This document shows, one piece after another, positions 43,707 through 54,400 of a stretch of 64,000 nt of DNA. How positions within the stretch are numbered: the stretch's first letter is position 1; each line of letters starts with the position of its first letter. Made by a program: the position numbers and the translations under genes. The notes beneath the pieces were generated by a model. The model was not told the DNA's origin. It ran no database searches and saw nothing but the letters and a program-made list of their open reading frames with translations. Origin of the DNA: Myxococcaceae bacterium (GTDB lineage Bacteria > Myxococcota > Myxococcia > Myxococcales > Myxococcaceae); NCBI GenBank assembly GCA_004173515.1, contig SECN01000029.1, forward strand, positions 1 to 64,000, in the 5' to 3' direction.

Positions 43707-44768
43707 CTACCGCGCAGGCGACTTGCGGCGCATCAGGAACACGCCCAGGCCCACGCCCGCGGCCACCTTCGCCGCCGACGCCAGCGGCGTCTTGCTCAGG
43801 GGCACCGGCTCCGTGGTGTACGGCGGCACGGGCGGTTTGGGACGGAAGTCGGTGGCGCCGGGCAGGTCCGCGCCCTGCTCCTCGGCCTCCGTCTTCGTCA
43901 CGTTCGGGCCCGCCTGATCCGGATCGCGCTGACCCGGCGACTTACCGTCCGGCGACTTGTGCTCCAGGATGCCGTTGATCTCCGCGCCCAGTAGGATGAC
44001 CTGACAGGAGATCCACATCCACAAGAGCAGCACGATGACACCGCCGATGGCGCCGTAGTTCACGTCGTACGAGCCGAAGTTCGCCACGTACATGGAGAAC
44101 GCCCACGACGCGGCCACCCAGATGAGCACGCCCACCACCGACCCCGGCGTGATGAACTTGAACTTCTGCTTCACGTCCGGCAGCGCGTAGTACAGGTACG
44201 CCCACAGGCACATCATCAGCAGCCCCGCCACCGGCAGGCGCAGCCACATGATGATGGTGTTCAGCGGCTCGCCCAGCTTGGTCGCCACCGCCGGCGTGAC
44301 GACCGCGACGATGGCCGCCAGCACCGCCGTCACCGCCGTGCCCAGCGTCGTCAAGAGCGCGATGCCGCGCTTCTTCCAGAACGGGCGCTTCTCCTCCACG
44401 CCGTACACCGTGTTGAGCGCCTCCATCAGCGCCACGATGCCGCCCGACGCCGCCCAGACGGCGCCCACGCCACCGATGGTCAACAACCCCACCGGGTTGC
44501 TGTTCGCCAGCGCCTCCAGGCGCTCGCCCAATATCTTCGTCACCTCCTGCGGCGCCACGCGCGACAGCTCCTGGATGAGCTGCTGCGCCTGGTGCGGATC
44601 AATCAACACGCCCGCCAGCGACACGAGGAACAACAGGAACGGGAACAGCGCGAGGATGCCCTGGAACGTCAGCGCCCCCGCCACATTGCCCACGTTGTCC
44701 CGCGCCCACTCGGCCTTGAGGGACTTGAAGAACTCCTTCCAGCTCATTCCCTTGCCGGGCAAAACCAT
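43707..44768 (-). CDS. YihY/BrkB-family inner-membrane protein
   Basis: The 353-residue protein has about six membrane helices in the YihY/BrkB pattern: an amphipathic N-terminus, AGALTFQGILALFPFLLFLV, GVGAVWAASGGIVALMEALN, three further helices, and the last helix with GGVIVLLLWMWISCQVILLG followed by AEINGILE. A Pro/Lys-rich cytoplasmic tail of about 70 residues, ending in a weakly hydrophobic stretch and RRKSPAR, extends beyond the usual family end. Function is unclear; the old annotation as RNase BN is wrong for this family. GGAGGAGG just upstream decides the ATG at 44768. Confidence 0.88.
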   Translation of the reverse strand: MVLPGKGMSWKEFFKSLKAEWARDNVGNVAGALTFQGILALFPFLLFLVSLAGVLIDPHQAQQLIQELSRVAPQEVTKILGERLEALANSNPVGLLTIGGVGAVWAASGGIVALMEALNTVYGVEEKRPFWKKRGIALLTTLGTAVTAVLAAIVAVVTPAVATKLGEPLNTIIMWLRLPVAGLLMMCLWAYLYYALPDVKQKFKFITPGSVVGVLIWVAASWAFSMYVANFGSYDVNYGAIGGVIVLLLWMWISCQVILLGAEINGILEHKSPDGKSPGQRDPDQAGPNVTKTEAEEQGADLPGATDFRPKPPVPPYTTEPVPLSKTPLASAAKVAAGVGLGVFLMRRKSPAR

Positions 44769-44943
44769 GCAGCCTCCTCCGAGGTGTGCGACGTCTGCTC
44801 GGAGGAGATTGGGCATTCCATCCCCTGACCGGCTCCCTCCTCACGGAAAGAGCCCGTCTGCCTGCCTGCTGACCGCGCATGGGGGACGGGATGACAAGCC
44901 CCCGCTTCACGCCCGCCCGCCTGCCGCCCACGCCGGGAGGCTG

Positions 44944-45492
44944 TCAGAAAACGGGCAGGACCGGAGCGTCCTTCAGCCGGGGCGCCTGCTTGTCCTTGCC
45001 CGACAGGAGCGGCTCGCCCGCCACCGGCCAAGGGATGGCCAGATCCGGATCATTCCAGAGCACGCTGCGCTCGGTCTCCGGCGAATACAGCGCGGTGCAC
45101 TTGTAGAAGAAGTCCGCGGAGTCGCTCAGCACGCAGAAGCCGTGCGCGAAGCCCGGCGGCACCCAGAGCTGCCGCTTGTTCTCGAACGACAGCTCCGCGG
45201 CCACCCAGCGTCCGAACGTGGGCGAGCCACGCCGCACGTCCACCGCCACGTCCCACACCGCGCCGGACAGGCACTGCACCAGCTTGCCCTGCGCGTGGGG
45301 CTCCTGGAAGTGCAGCCCCCGCAGGGTGCCCTTCACCGAGCGCGACAGGTTGTCCTGCACGAAGGGCCCCGCGATGCCCGCGTCCGCGTAGCGCTTCGCA
45401 TGGTACGACTCGAGGAAGAAGCCCCGGTCGTCGCCGAACACCTTCGGCTCCACCAGGAGGACTTCGGGAAGCTCCAGGGGGGTGACCTTCAC
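44944..45492 (-). CDS. rfbC: dTDP-4-dehydrorhamnose 3,5-epimerase
   Basis: The 182-residue cupin enzyme catalyses the double epimerisation in dTDP-L-rhamnose synthesis. Family signatures are [33 protein letters not shown] (catalytic His region), [17 protein letters not shown], and the C-terminal [15 protein letters not shown]. The start is the GTG at 45492, which overlaps the rfbA stop as GTGA. It is the last gene of the minus-strand set rfbB-rfbD-rfbA-rfbC. The length is the usual one for RmlC. Confidence 0.93.
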   Translation of the reverse strand: MKVTPLELPEVLLVEPKVFGDDRGFFLESYHAKRYADAGIAGPFVQDNLSRSVKGTLRGLHFQEPHAQGKLVQCLSGAVWDVAVDVRRGSPTFGRWVAAELSFENKRQLWVPPGFAHGFCVLSDSADFFYKCTALYSPETERSVLWNDPDLAIPWPVAGEPLLSGKDKQAPRLKDAPVLPVF

Positions 45493-46370
45493 GACACCGC
45501 TCCCCGGTTCTCGATGAGATCCAACAGGTACTGACCGTACTCGTTCTTGCGCATGGGCGCCGCCAGCGCCGCCAGCTGCTTGTCGTCGATGTAGCCCATG
45601 CGGAAGGCGATCTCCTCCGGGCACGCGACCTTGAGGCCCTGCCGGCGCTCGATGATCTCGATGTAGTTGGACGCCTGCATCAGCGACTCGTGCGTGCCGG
45701 TGTCCAGCCACGCGTAGCCGCGGCCCATCAGCTCCACGTTGAGCTCGCCGCGCCGCAGGTACTCGGCGTTCACGTCGGTGATCTCATACTCGCCGCGCTT
45801 GCCGGGCTTGAGGTTGGCGGCGATGTCCAGCACCTGGTTGTCATAGAAGTACAACCCGGTGACGGCGTAGTGCGACTTCGGCTTCGTCGGCTTCTCCTCG
45901 ATGCTCACCGCCTGGTGCTGCGCGTTGAGCTCCACCACGCCGTAGCGCTCCGGATCCTTCACGTAGTAGCCGAACACCGTCGCGCCCTGCGTGCGGCGCG
46001 AGGCCCGCTGCGTGAGCTCTCCCATGCCGTGGCCGTAGAAGATGTTGTCGCCCAGGATGAGCGACACCGGATCCTTGCCCACGAAGTCCCGGCCGATGAC
46101 GAAGGCCTGCGCCAGCCCTTCCGGCTTCGGCTGCTCGGCGTACTGGAAGCGCACGCCCCACTGCTCACCGTCGCCCAACAGCTCGCGGAAGCGCGGCAGG
46201 TCCTGCGGCGTGGAGATGATGAGGATCTCCCGGATGCCCGCCAACATCAGCGTCGTCACCGGGTAGTAGATCATCGGCTTGTCGTAGACGGGCAACAGCT
46301 GCTTGCTCACCACGCGCGTCAGCGGATACAGGCGCGTGCCCGAGCCGCCGGCGAGAACGATTCCCTTCAT
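45489..46370 (-). CDS. rfbA: Glucose-1-phosphate thymidylyltransferase
   Basis: This 293-residue enzyme makes dTDP-glucose from dTTP and glucose 1-phosphate, the first step of dTDP-L-rhamnose synthesis. Signatures: [18 protein letters not shown] (nucleotide-binding loop), [48 protein letters not shown] and the C-terminal ENRGAVS region. The ATG at 46370 is preceded by AAGGAG. The length is the usual one for RmlA. Downstream it overlaps rfbC by 4 bases; upstream an 89-base gap separates it from rfbD. Confidence 0.95.
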   Translation of the reverse strand: MKGIVLAGGSGTRLYPLTRVVSKQLLPVYDKPMIYYPVTTLMLAGIREILIISTPQDLPRFRELLGDGEQWGVRFQYAEQPKPEGLAQAFVIGRDFVGKDPVSLILGDNIFYGHGMGELTQRASRRTQGATVFGYYVKDPERYGVVELNAQHQAVSIEEKPTKPKSHYAVTGLYFYDNQVLDIAANLKPGKRGEYEITDVNAEYLRRGELNVELMGRGYAWLDTGTHESLMQASNYIEIIERRQGLKVACPEEIAFRMGYIDDKQLAALAAPMRKNEYGQYLLDLIENRGAVS

Positions 46371-46459
46371 GGGTGCTCCTTGCGTTCCACGCCCCCGGCC
46401 TGAAATCCCCGGGAAGGTTCGCGGACGAATGCGCGCGGCCGGCCGCCACGCGCGGATGT

Positions 46460-47359
46460 TCAAACGGGACGGTTCGCCTTCCACGCCGCGTGGAAGCGCG
46501 CCAGGGATTCAGCGAGCGCCAGCGGCTTCGCCTCCAACTGCGCGCGCACCTTGTCCGTCGTCAGGCCACTGCGCAGCGGACGGGGGCTGGCGAGCTTCAG
46601 GTCCGCCATGCGCGTGGGGGTGATGAGCGACGCGTCGAAGCCGAACACCTCGCACAGCGCCCGGCCAAACCCCACCCGGTCGATGACGGTGCCGCCGCAC
46701 GTGTTCCACACCCCGCCCAGCTTGCGCGCGCCCAGCTCCGCCAGCATCGCGGCCACGCTGTCCGCGAAGCTCGGGGACACCACCTGGTCCTCGAAGAGCT
46801 TCACCGGCTGCCCCTTCTCCAGCGCCCCCACCAGCCAGGCGCCGAAGTTGGGACGGCCCGCCGCCGGCCAGCCGTACACCACCGCCGTGCGCGCGATGGC
46901 GCAGCCCGGAACGAAGGTGCGCGCCGCCTGCTCCGCCATGTGCTTGGTGAGCGCGTACACGCCCTTGGGGTTGGGCAGCGCGTCCTCCGCGTACGGACCC
47001 GCGTCCCCGTCGAACACATAGTCCGTGGACACGTGCACCAGGTGCGCGCCCACCGCGCGGGCACCCCGGGCCACCGCCGCCGTGGCGGTGACGTTCGCCG
47101 CGAAGGCGGCCTCCGGATCCTTCTCACAGGCGTCCACTTCCGTCATGGACGCCGGGTGGATGATCACCTCCGGCGCGGCGACGGTGATGGCGTGGGCCAC
47201 GTCCGCTTCGCGCGTCAGGTCCACCTCCACGTAGCGGTGCGTCCCACCGGTGCGCCGGGGGCCCCGCCCCAGCCCCACCACGTCATGCCCCTGCTCGGTC
47301 AGCAACGCGCAGACGCGGCTGCCCACCAGGCCGTTGGCCCCCGTGACCAGGAAGCGCAT
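46460..47359 (-). CDS. rfbD: dTDP-4-dehydrorhamnose reductase
   Basis: The 299-residue short-chain-dehydrogenase-type enzyme performs the last step to dTDP-L-rhamnose using NAD(P)H. It has the Rossmann loop [31 protein letters not shown], the [20 protein letters not shown] motif and the [10 protein letters not shown] catalytic Tyr/Lys (YxxxK). It ends 90 bases before rfbA and starts 3 bases after the rfbB stop, so translation is probably coupled. Confidence 0.92.
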   Translation of the reverse strand: MRFLVTGANGLVGSRVCALLTEQGHDVVGLGRGPRRTGGTHRYVEVDLTREADVAHAITVAAPEVIIHPASMTEVDACEKDPEAAFAANVTATAAVARGARAVGAHLVHVSTDYVFDGDAGPYAEDALPNPKGVYALTKHMAEQAARTFVPGCAIARTAVVYGWPAAGRPNFGAWLVGALEKGQPVKLFEDQVVSPSFADSVAAMLAELGARKLGGVWNTCGGTVIDRVGFGRALCEVFGFDASLITPTRMADLKLASPRPLRSGLTTDKVRAQLEAKPLALAESLARFHAAWKANRPV

Positions 47360-47362
47360 GGC

Positions 47363-48388
47363 CTAGCCCCGCCCCTGGAGGCGGGCCCGGTACTGCGTGT
47401 CGAAGTACTGGCGGTAGGCGCCGCTGGTCACCCGCTCCCACCACGCGCGGTTCTCCACGTACCACTTCACCGTGTCCGCCAGCCCCTGCTCGAAGGTCTG
47501 CTGCGCCTTCCAGCCCAGCTCGTTGCGGATCTTCGTCGGGTCGATGGCGTAGCGCCGGTCATGCCCGGGCCGGTCCGCCACGTACTGGATGAGGGACTCG
47601 GGCTTGCCCAGCAGGCCCAGGATGCCCTTGACGATCTCGATGTTGCGACGCTCGGAGCCGCCGCCGATGTTGTAGACCTCGCCGGCCTTGCCCCGCTCCA
47701 GCGCCACCAGCAGGCCCTGGCAGTGGTCCTCCACGTGGAGCCAGTCGCGCACGTTGGCGCCATCGCCATAGACGGGCAGCGGCTTGTCGTGAAGCGCGTT
47801 GACCACCATCAGCGGGATGAGCTTCTCCGGGAACTGGTAGCGGCCGTAGTTGTTCGAACAGCGCGTCACCACCACGTCCATCTTGAACGTGTGGTGGTAC
47901 GCCAGCGCGATGAGGTCCGAGCCCGTCTTCGACGCCGAGTAGGGGCTCGACGGCTGCAGGGGCGAGCTTTCCGTGAAAGCGCCCGTGGGCCCCAGCGAGC
48001 CATACACCTCGTCGGTGGACACCATCAGGAAGCGCTTCACGCCCCGCGCCCGGCAGGACTCCAGCAACTGCTGGGTGCCCAGGACGTTGGTGGTGACGAA
48101 GATCTCCGGCCCCAGGATGGAGCGGTCCACGTGGCTCTCCGCCGCCAGGTGCATCACCGCGTCGATGGAATGTTGCACCAGGAGGTGCTCCACCAATTCG
48201 CGGTTGCCGATGTCGCCACGCACGAAGACGTGCTTCGGGTCGCCTTCCAGGTCGGCGAGTGTCTCGAGGTTGCCCGCGTAGGTGAGCTTGTCGAGGTTGA
48301 CGATGTTCCAGTCGGGCCGTTCGCGACGCAGGTACTTCACCAGATTGGAGCCGATGAAGCCGCAGCCCCCTGTCACCAGGACGTTCAT
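47363..48388 (-). CDS. rfbB: dTDP-glucose 4,6-dehydratase
   Basis: The 341-residue enzyme converts dTDP-glucose to the 4-keto-6-deoxy sugar. Signatures: NVLVTGGCGFIGSNLVKYL (NAD loop), NLDKLTYAGNLETLADLE, HLAAESHVDRSI, STDEVYGSLGP and YSASKTGSDLIALAYHHTF (YxxxK), followed by RCSNNYGRYQFPEKLIPL. An ATG at 48388 is used; a TTG two codons upstream is the only other option nearby. It is the first gene of the rhamnose set and divergent from a glycosyltransferase gene, with 116 bases between them where promoters for both should lie. Confidence 0.95.
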   Translation of the reverse strand: MNVLVTGGCGFIGSNLVKYLRRERPDWNIVNLDKLTYAGNLETLADLEGDPKHVFVRGDIGNRELVEHLLVQHSIDAVMHLAAESHVDRSILGPEIFVTTNVLGTQQLLESCRARGVKRFLMVSTDEVYGSLGPTGAFTESSPLQPSSPYSASKTGSDLIALAYHHTFKMDVVVTRCSNNYGRYQFPEKLIPLMVVNALHDKPLPVYGDGANVRDWLHVEDHCQGLLVALERGKAGEVYNIGGGSERRNIEIVKGILGLLGKPESLIQYVADRPGHDRRYAIDPTKIRNELGWKAQQTFEQGLADTVKWYVENRAWWERVTSGAYRQYFDTQYRARLQGRG

Positions 48389-48504
48389 TGACAAGCCACC
48401 ACTCGGACGCAGGAGAGAAAGCGCCCTCCGTAGCGGAGGCAGGGGAGCCCCGTCAAGGCAAGGCCGCGCCCACTTGTCGCCGGTGCGTGCCGGTTGTAAA
48501 CGCC

Positions 48505-50145
48505 ATGGCCAACGTGAGCCTCTGGAACAGCAAGCGAGGGACCGCCTCCCCGAGCGTCGGGAGGGTCCACCAGCTGGTGTCGCACCTGGCCGGGGGCGAC
48601 GCCGTGGGCAATCAGGTGCGCTACCTGCGCGACCTGCTGCGCGGCTGGGGTTTCGAGTCGGAGATCTACGCGGACCAGTGGGACGAGAGCTGCCGCGATC
48701 AGGTGCGTCCCGCCCGGGACTATCCGCGCGAGGCCCGCGACGACAGCGCCCTGCTCATCCACCACAGTTTCGAGTCGCGCCTGGTCCCCCTGGTCGCCAA
48801 GGCGCGGGGGCGCAAGGCGCTGCTGTACCACAACGTCACGCCGACCCGGTTCTTCGAGGGCGTGGACCGCCACGTGGCGCGGGGCTGCACCGTGGCGCGC
48901 GAGGAGCTGCGCGCCCTGCGCGACCACGTGTCGCACGCCTGGGCCTATTCGCACTTCAGCGCGGAGGAGCTGGCCGCCGCGGGCTACCGCGACGCCGCCG
49001 TGCTGCCCTTCGCGGTGGACTGGAACGCGTTCGACGTGCCGGCGGACCCCACGCTCCGGGCGCAGGTGGAGGACGGGTGCGCGAACCTGCTCTTCGTGGG
49101 CCGCACGGTGCCCAGCAAGCGCCTGGAGGACGTGCTGCGCGTCTTCACCGCGTACCAGCGCCTGTACCAGCCGCGCAGCCGGCTGCTGGTGGCGGGGACG
49201 CTGTCCAGCAGCGCGCCCTATGACGCGTCCGTGCTCGCGCTGCGCGAACAGCTGGGCCCCGAGCGCGTCGTCTTCCTGGGACGGGTGGACGCGGCCCAGC
49301 TCTCCGCGTGCTTCGCCTCCGCGACGGCCTACCTCTCCATGAGCCGCCACGAGGGCTTCGGCGTGCCCCTGCTGGAGGCCATGTACCGGGGCGTGCCGGT
49401 GGTGGCGTACGGCGCCGGGGCGGTGCCGGAGACGATGGGCGGCGCGGGCCTCACCACGTTGACGGACGACCCCGTGGAGGTGGCCGGGCTGCTCGCGGTG
49501 CTGGAGCGCGACGCGTCCTTGCGCGCGCAGGTGGTGGCCGCCCAGCGCGAGCGGCTGGCCCCGTTGGATCAACAGACGGTCGCCCGGCGGGTGCGCGAAG
49601 CACTGACGCCCTTCCTGGAGGGCCGCGCCCCGGTGCGCGGCAAGCCCGGGCCCGACGCCGCGACGGTGGTGTGCCCGGGCTTCGACACGGCGCCGGATGC
49701 GCCCATGTCCCGCCTGGCGCGCGCGGTGGTGGACCGGCTGCCCGGCGCGAGGCTCTGGACGGTGCGGCGCGGGGTGATGCCGCTGCAACGGGCCCCGCGC
49801 GAGGAGCGGCGGGAAGGCACGCCGGTGTGGCACTTCACACCGGACGAGCCCGCCTCCCCCGGGAGCCCCGCCGTGCCCCCATCCTCGTCCCTGGAGACAG
49901 GGGTGCGCTGCGCCACCGGCCCCCTGCTGTTCGCGGGCGTGGAGGAGGACGTGGCCCGGCGGACGGTGGCCCAGGTCCAGGCCCACGCCTGGGGCGTCTG
50001 GGAGACCCGCAGCGCGCCGGACGCCGGGGTGCGCCAGGTGCTGGGGCCCCGCCTGTGGGAGCTGAAGGCCGACGTGGACGTGGACGCGCTCGCGGGCGAG
50101 CTGGCCCGGGCCCTGGACGCAGGAGCAGACCCGCATGCGCGCTGA
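48505..50145 (+). CDS. GT4-type glycosyltransferase with C-terminal extension
   Basis: The 546-residue protein carries a GT-B glycosyltransferase of family 4: an N-terminal acceptor domain (VGRVHQLVSHLAGGDAVGNQ, LIHHSFESRLVPLVAKARGR, TPTRFFEGVDRHVARG), then the donor-binding half with LLFVGRTVPSKRLEDVLRVF, RVVFLGRVDAAQLSACFASA and the conserved SRHEGFGVPLLEAMYRGVPVV, Glu residues included. The last 140 residues (after about 395) are an unassigned extension with a Rossmann-like start (VVCPGFDTAPDAP). The ATG at 48505 is tentative because no good ribosome site precedes it. It probably adds a sugar to the O-antigen or another surface glycan. Confidence 0.85.
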   Translation: MANVSLWNSKRGTASPSVGRVHQLVSHLAGGDAVGNQVRYLRDLLRGWGFESEIYADQWDESCRDQVRPARDYPREARDDSALLIHHSFESRLVPLVAKARGRKALLYHNVTPTRFFEGVDRHVARGCTVAREELRALRDHVSHAWAYSHFSAEELAAAGYRDAAVLPFAVDWNAFDVPADPTLRAQVEDGCANLLFVGRTVPSKRLEDVLRVFTAYQRLYQPRSRLLVAGTLSSSAPYDASVLALREQLGPERVVFLGRVDAAQLSACFASATAYLSMSRHEGFGVPLLEAMYRGVPVVAYGAGAVPETMGGAGLTTLTDDPVEVAGLLAVLERDASLRAQVVAAQRERLAPLDQQTVARRVREALTPFLEGRAPVRGKPGPDAATVVCPGFDTAPDAPMSRLARAVVDRLPGARLWTVRRGVMPLQRAPREERREGTPVWHFTPDEPASPGSPAVPPSSSLETGVRCATGPLLFAGVEEDVARRTVAQVQAHAWGVWETRSAPDAGVRQVLGPRLWELKADVDVDALAGELARALDAGADPHAR

Positions 50146-50581
50146 AGACCTCATCAGCACCCACCCCACCGCGGAGGCCGTGACCGAAGCGCTGCGCCGC
50201 CTGCCGCCCCCTGCCCCGGAGAAGGTGGACGCGCTGCGCCGCAGGTTCACCGCCACCCAGGCGCCGGCCTCCAGCACCGCGTGGCCGCACTTCCTGGAGG
50301 GCGCGCGGCTCAAGCGCGACAGCCGCTACGCGGACGCGCCGACCTCCCACCGCCCCGTGATGGGGCCCGCGCTCGTGATGGCCAAGCGCGCCTTCCGGCT
50401 CGCGTTCCAACCCTTCATCAACGAAGCGCTCCGCCGTCAGGTGGAGTTCAACGAGTCCATCCTGGACGCGCTCGCGCTCATCTACGAGCACCAGCGGGTC
50501 CAGGCGCGCACGCAGGCCCTGTGGCGCCAGGAGGTGGACAAGCGCCTGGAGCAGCTGGCCGCCGAGAGCAAGAAGCCTTAA
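50135..50581 (+). CDS. Small helical protein of the glycan locus
   Basis: The 148-residue protein overlaps the end of the upstream glycosyltransferase by 11 bases and has no named family that I recognise. The C-terminal half is helical with PVMGPALVMAKRAFRLAFQP, then FNESILDALALIYEHQ and a charged coiled-coil-like end (WRQEVDKRLEQLAAESKK). Similar helical segments occur at the ends of methyltransferases in myxobacterial polysaccharide clusters, so it may be a separate interaction or anchoring subunit for the GT. It converges with the methyltransferase gene, overlapping by 4 bases. Confidence 0.6.
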   Translation: MRAEDLISTHPTAEAVTEALRRLPPPAPEKVDALRRRFTATQAPASSTAWPHFLEGARLKRDSRYADAPTSHRPVMGPALVMAKRAFRLAFQPFINEALRRQVEFNESILDALALIYEHQRVQARTQALWRQEVDKRLEQLAAESKKP

Positions 50582-51432
50582 GCCCTGCCCTTGGTCACCT
50601 CCAGGACCCACACCACTTCCAGGCAGGAGGGATCCAACAAGGCCATCTTGATGTCGAAGGGGAGGCCCAGCCGGCCGCGAGCGGCGGAGAACAGCTCGAA
50701 CATCTCCTGGAACGTCCACACGTGGAAGTGGATGTTGACGCGGTCCCGGAGGAACAGCTCCGTCAGGTGGGCGAGCTCCTCCCCGCTCTTCTTGTCGATG
50801 ATGCGCAGCCACTCGTCGTAGTGCGCGCGGCGGGACGTCTCCGGGCCCTTCAGGTGGTCCTCGATGACGTGGTCGGTGGACGTGACGTCGCGCGGCAGGT
50901 CGAACGTGAAGCGCTTGTCCGGCACGGCCATGAAGATGATGCCCCCCGGCTTCAGGACGCGGATGAAATTCTTCACCGCCCCGATGGGGTCTTCACAGTG
51001 CTCCAGGAAGTGATTGGCGATGACGAAGTCCTGGGAGGACTCCGCCACCGACTTCAATTCCTCACCATTGTCGACGATGTCCGGGACCGTGATGCGCTCG
51101 CCGCCCTCCGGAAACCGGGCACGCAGCACTTCGATGGGCGCCACGTCCACATAGCGGGCCCGGACGCCGGGCGGCAGCCGCGTCGGGTTGTGCAGCGCAC
51201 CGATCTCCAGCCCCGTGCCGCGCAGGAACTGGGCCGCGATGACCTCCCGCGTGATGGGCATGGGCGCCGCAGGCGGTGGCGGCGCCTTGTTCGCGTCCAG
51301 GTGCTGCTTCACGACATTCAGCTGCGCTTCGGCGTCCGCGAGGCGCGTCTGGAGATGGGCAACGCCCAGCGACTCCCGAATCACAGACTTGAGGGATGCG
51401 GGGACCAGGGATTTAAGGCTTGCAAGGACCAT
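50578..51432 (-). CDS. SAM-dependent methyltransferase of the glycan locus
   Basis: The 284-residue protein has an N-terminal helical/coiled-coil region (about 1-60) and a class I methyltransferase core: LRGTGLEIGALHNPTRLP (SAM loop), RARYVDVAP, DFVIANHFLEHCEDP and RVLKPGGIIFMAVPDKRFTF. The later DHVIEDHLKGPETSRRAHYD and WTFQEMFELF patterns are typical of methyltransferases in O-antigen clusters, which methylate sugars or cap chain ends. CTGGAGG precedes the ATG at 51432. The upstream gene on the same strand starts its own block, 48 bases away. Confidence 0.85.
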   Translation of the reverse strand: MVLASLKSLVPASLKSVIRESLGVAHLQTRLADAEAQLNVVKQHLDANKAPPPPAAPMPITREVIAAQFLRGTGLEIGALHNPTRLPPGVRARYVDVAPIEVLRARFPEGGERITVPDIVDNGEELKSVAESSQDFVIANHFLEHCEDPIGAVKNFIRVLKPGGIIFMAVPDKRFTFDLPRDVTSTDHVIEDHLKGPETSRRAHYDEWLRIIDKKSGEELAHLTELFLRDRVNIHFHVWTFQEMFELFSAARGRLGLPFDIKMALLDPSCLEVVWVLEVTKGRA

Positions 51433-51480
51433 TGTGCCTCCAGCGTATGAGATTGCGAGGGACGCCGCGAGTCCTGGCCG

Positions 51481-54400
51481 TCAGCTGGCGGAACGCGTCA
51501 TGGCGGGGGGCGCCTGGACGATGTCGGAGAGCAGCTCCCGCAGCTCGCGGGCCTGCGTTTCGTACCCCCGCACCTGGGCGCGCCGCGGGTTGCGATGGCG
51601 GGCAAGCTTCTCCGGCTGCGTCAGCAGGTCGCGCAGCGCCCGCTGGAAGCCTTCCTTGTCGCCAATCTCCACGATGTTGCCATTGACCCCCTCGACGACG
51701 TCCTCGACGACGCCTCCGGAGGCCGTGACGAGCACCCAGACGTCCCGGGCCAGCGCCTCACGCACCGCCAGACCGAAGCTCTCCTTCCATTGGGAAGGCA
51801 TGAGCAGCACGTCCACGCCTTCGAAGAAGGCATCCAGCCCGTCCTGATCGTAGGGCGGGACGACCTCCACGCGGCCGGGGACCTTCCACTCCTTCGCGTC
51901 GATGGAGGCCGAGCCCATGCGCAACTGGATGTCGGTCATCTTCAGCACGTACTGGTCCTCGGGCATCGCCTCGAGGATGTCCTTGAGCCAGAAGTAGCCC
52001 TTGTGCACCGCGCGGCCGCCCAGGTACGCGAAGCGCACGGGGGTCTTCTCCGGGCGGGGGGCGCGCTCGCGCGAAGGCAGGATGACGCCGTTCTTGTTGA
52101 CCTTGATGCGCTCCGGGGCGACGCCGTTGGCGATGTAGAGCTGGCGCTGGAACTCGCTGGGCGTGAGCAGCAGGGCCGCGCCATCCAGCACCTTGCGCAG
52201 CGCGAAGGTGCGCTTGAAGGTGAAGCGCGAATCCGGTACGCACTTGGAGCAGACGCGCAGGTCGATGCTCTTCTGGTTGCAGTACGTGGAGTCCTCGCGA
52301 ACCATGAACTGCCGTTCGCACAGCCACCACGCGTCGTGCAGGGTGATGGTGTAGGGGATGCCCGCCTCCCGGCACGCCGTCGCCAGCGAGGCGCTCAGCA
52401 TCTGGATGGAGTGGAAGTGCACCACGTCCGGGCGCACCGCCTTGAGCACCTCGTCGAACAGCGCCCCCATGCGGGGATTCTCGTAGTCCAGCGCCCGGTC
52501 CCCGCCATGCGGCACCTGCGCGGCGATGATGGGCAGGCCCCCGGTCTCGTAGCGCACCACCGAGTACGCCGACAGCGGCGACTCCAGGATGCCGGTGAAG
52601 ACGGTGACATCACAGCCGTTGTCGTGGAGCCGGTGCGCCAGCTGCTCCGCGACGATGGTGGCCCCGCCGAAGCTCAGGGGCGCGAAGAGGATGTTCGCCT
52701 CCAGCACCTTGAGGCGCGGGGGCGAAGGCGGAGGCAGGTGCTTGAGCACCGGCTGGAGCCTTTCGGTGGCCACCACCGCGGGGTGGTAGCGGGACATCAC
52801 GCTGCGGTACGCCGCCTCGCCCATCCGCTGGCGCAGGCCCGCGTCCTCCACCAGCCGCGACAGCGCGGACTCCCACTCCGCGCTCGTCGTGGCGATGAAG
52901 CCGTTGCTGTCGTCCTCGACGATCTCCCGGAACGGCCCTGCGCCCGAGCACACCGTGGGCACGCGGAAGACCGACGCCTCGATGTACTTGATGTTGCTCT
53001 TCGCGTCGTTGAAGAGGGTCTTCTCCAGGGGCGCGATGCTGATCTGCCAGGAGGCCAGCGCGCGCAGGTAGTCGTCCGCCTCCAGGAACGGGATGCGGAA
53101 GACGCGGTCGGAGAAGCGCTCGAACCCCTCCGGCAGCTCCAGGTAGCCGTGGATGGCCAGGCGCACGTTCGGGTAGCGCTCCATCACGGACTGGATGGCG
53201 TCCGACGCGACGGCGAAGTCGGCGTCGTGCGTCCGGGTCCCGCTGCCATAGCCGATGGTGATCATGCCCGCGTCCACGGTCGGCGGACGCTGCTCCATCT
53301 CCTCGGCCAGGGCGAGGATGCCCTCGTCCAGGCAGTTCTCGACGACGTAGACGTCGCCGGCGACGACCTTGCGCATGGCCTGCGCGATGGTCGGCGTGCT
53401 CGCGATGGCGTGGTCGCACATGCTGAGCGCCTTGCGGTAGAGCTTCGCGCCGTCCAGCAGCAGGTCGCGCTCCTTCTTGGGAAGCCCCTGCACGTTGCTG
53501 TTGCGGCGGTACTCCTCCACTTCGAAGATGAGGTCGTCGACCTCGAAGAAGTGGGGCAATCCCAGACGCCTCACCTCTTCCAGCGTCTCCACGACGGCGG
53601 GGAACGCGGGCACCCGGTAGAAGATGACCAGGCCATGGAACTGGAGCGCCGTGTTGCATTCGGCGTGGTCGTTCCAGCGCAGCACGGTGACCTCGTGGCC
53701 CAGCCGGCGGAACATCTCCACCTTCTGGTCCACGCGGTAGCGCTTGCACTGGGGCAGCGACAGCTCCGCGATGATGAGGATGCGCCGCCCGATGCTGGAG
53801 CGGGAGTCCGGCGTCAGCGGGACCTTCCAGGGCTGGGGGCGCGCGCTCCGGGCGATGGCCACGGACGTGCCACCGGCGGGAGGAGGCGCGAGCCGCCCCG
53901 CGATGGGCAGCCGCGCCAGCTTCGCGCCGACCTTGTGCAGCGTCTGCTTGCCGCGCTGGTAGGCCTTGCCCCGGAGCGTGCCGGGGGGCAGGACGCGCTC
54001 GCGCGCCGCCCAGTAGCGGTTGACGAGCTTCCACCCGAGGCTGCCGTTGATGTGCGCCAGCTGCGAGCCCTGCTGGGCCGCCAGGGCATCCAGTTCGGAG
54101 ACCCGGTGCGCCTTCTGGTCCAGCTCCGCCTGGAGCGTGCGCTGGGCCTTCTCCAGCTTGTCGAACTCCGCGGAGCGGAGGCCCAGGGCGATGGCATCCG
54201 CGCGGGAGCGGAGCCGGGAGGCCTCCACGTCGGCCTGGAGCTGCTCGGCGCGGCGGGTGGTGGCGTCGATGCGCTGGGTGAGCTCATCGCGCGTCTGCGT
54301 GAGCGCGTCGCGCGTCTGCGTGAGCTGGTCGCGCTCCTGGCTCAGCCGGTCTCGCTCCGCGACCAGTTGCCAGGTCTGGAGCTGGAGCGACAGCCGGGAG

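Noticed and set aside
46373-48391. Plus-strand open frame of 672 codons
   Set aside because: Antisense to rfbD and rfbB, both of which have unmistakable family motifs.
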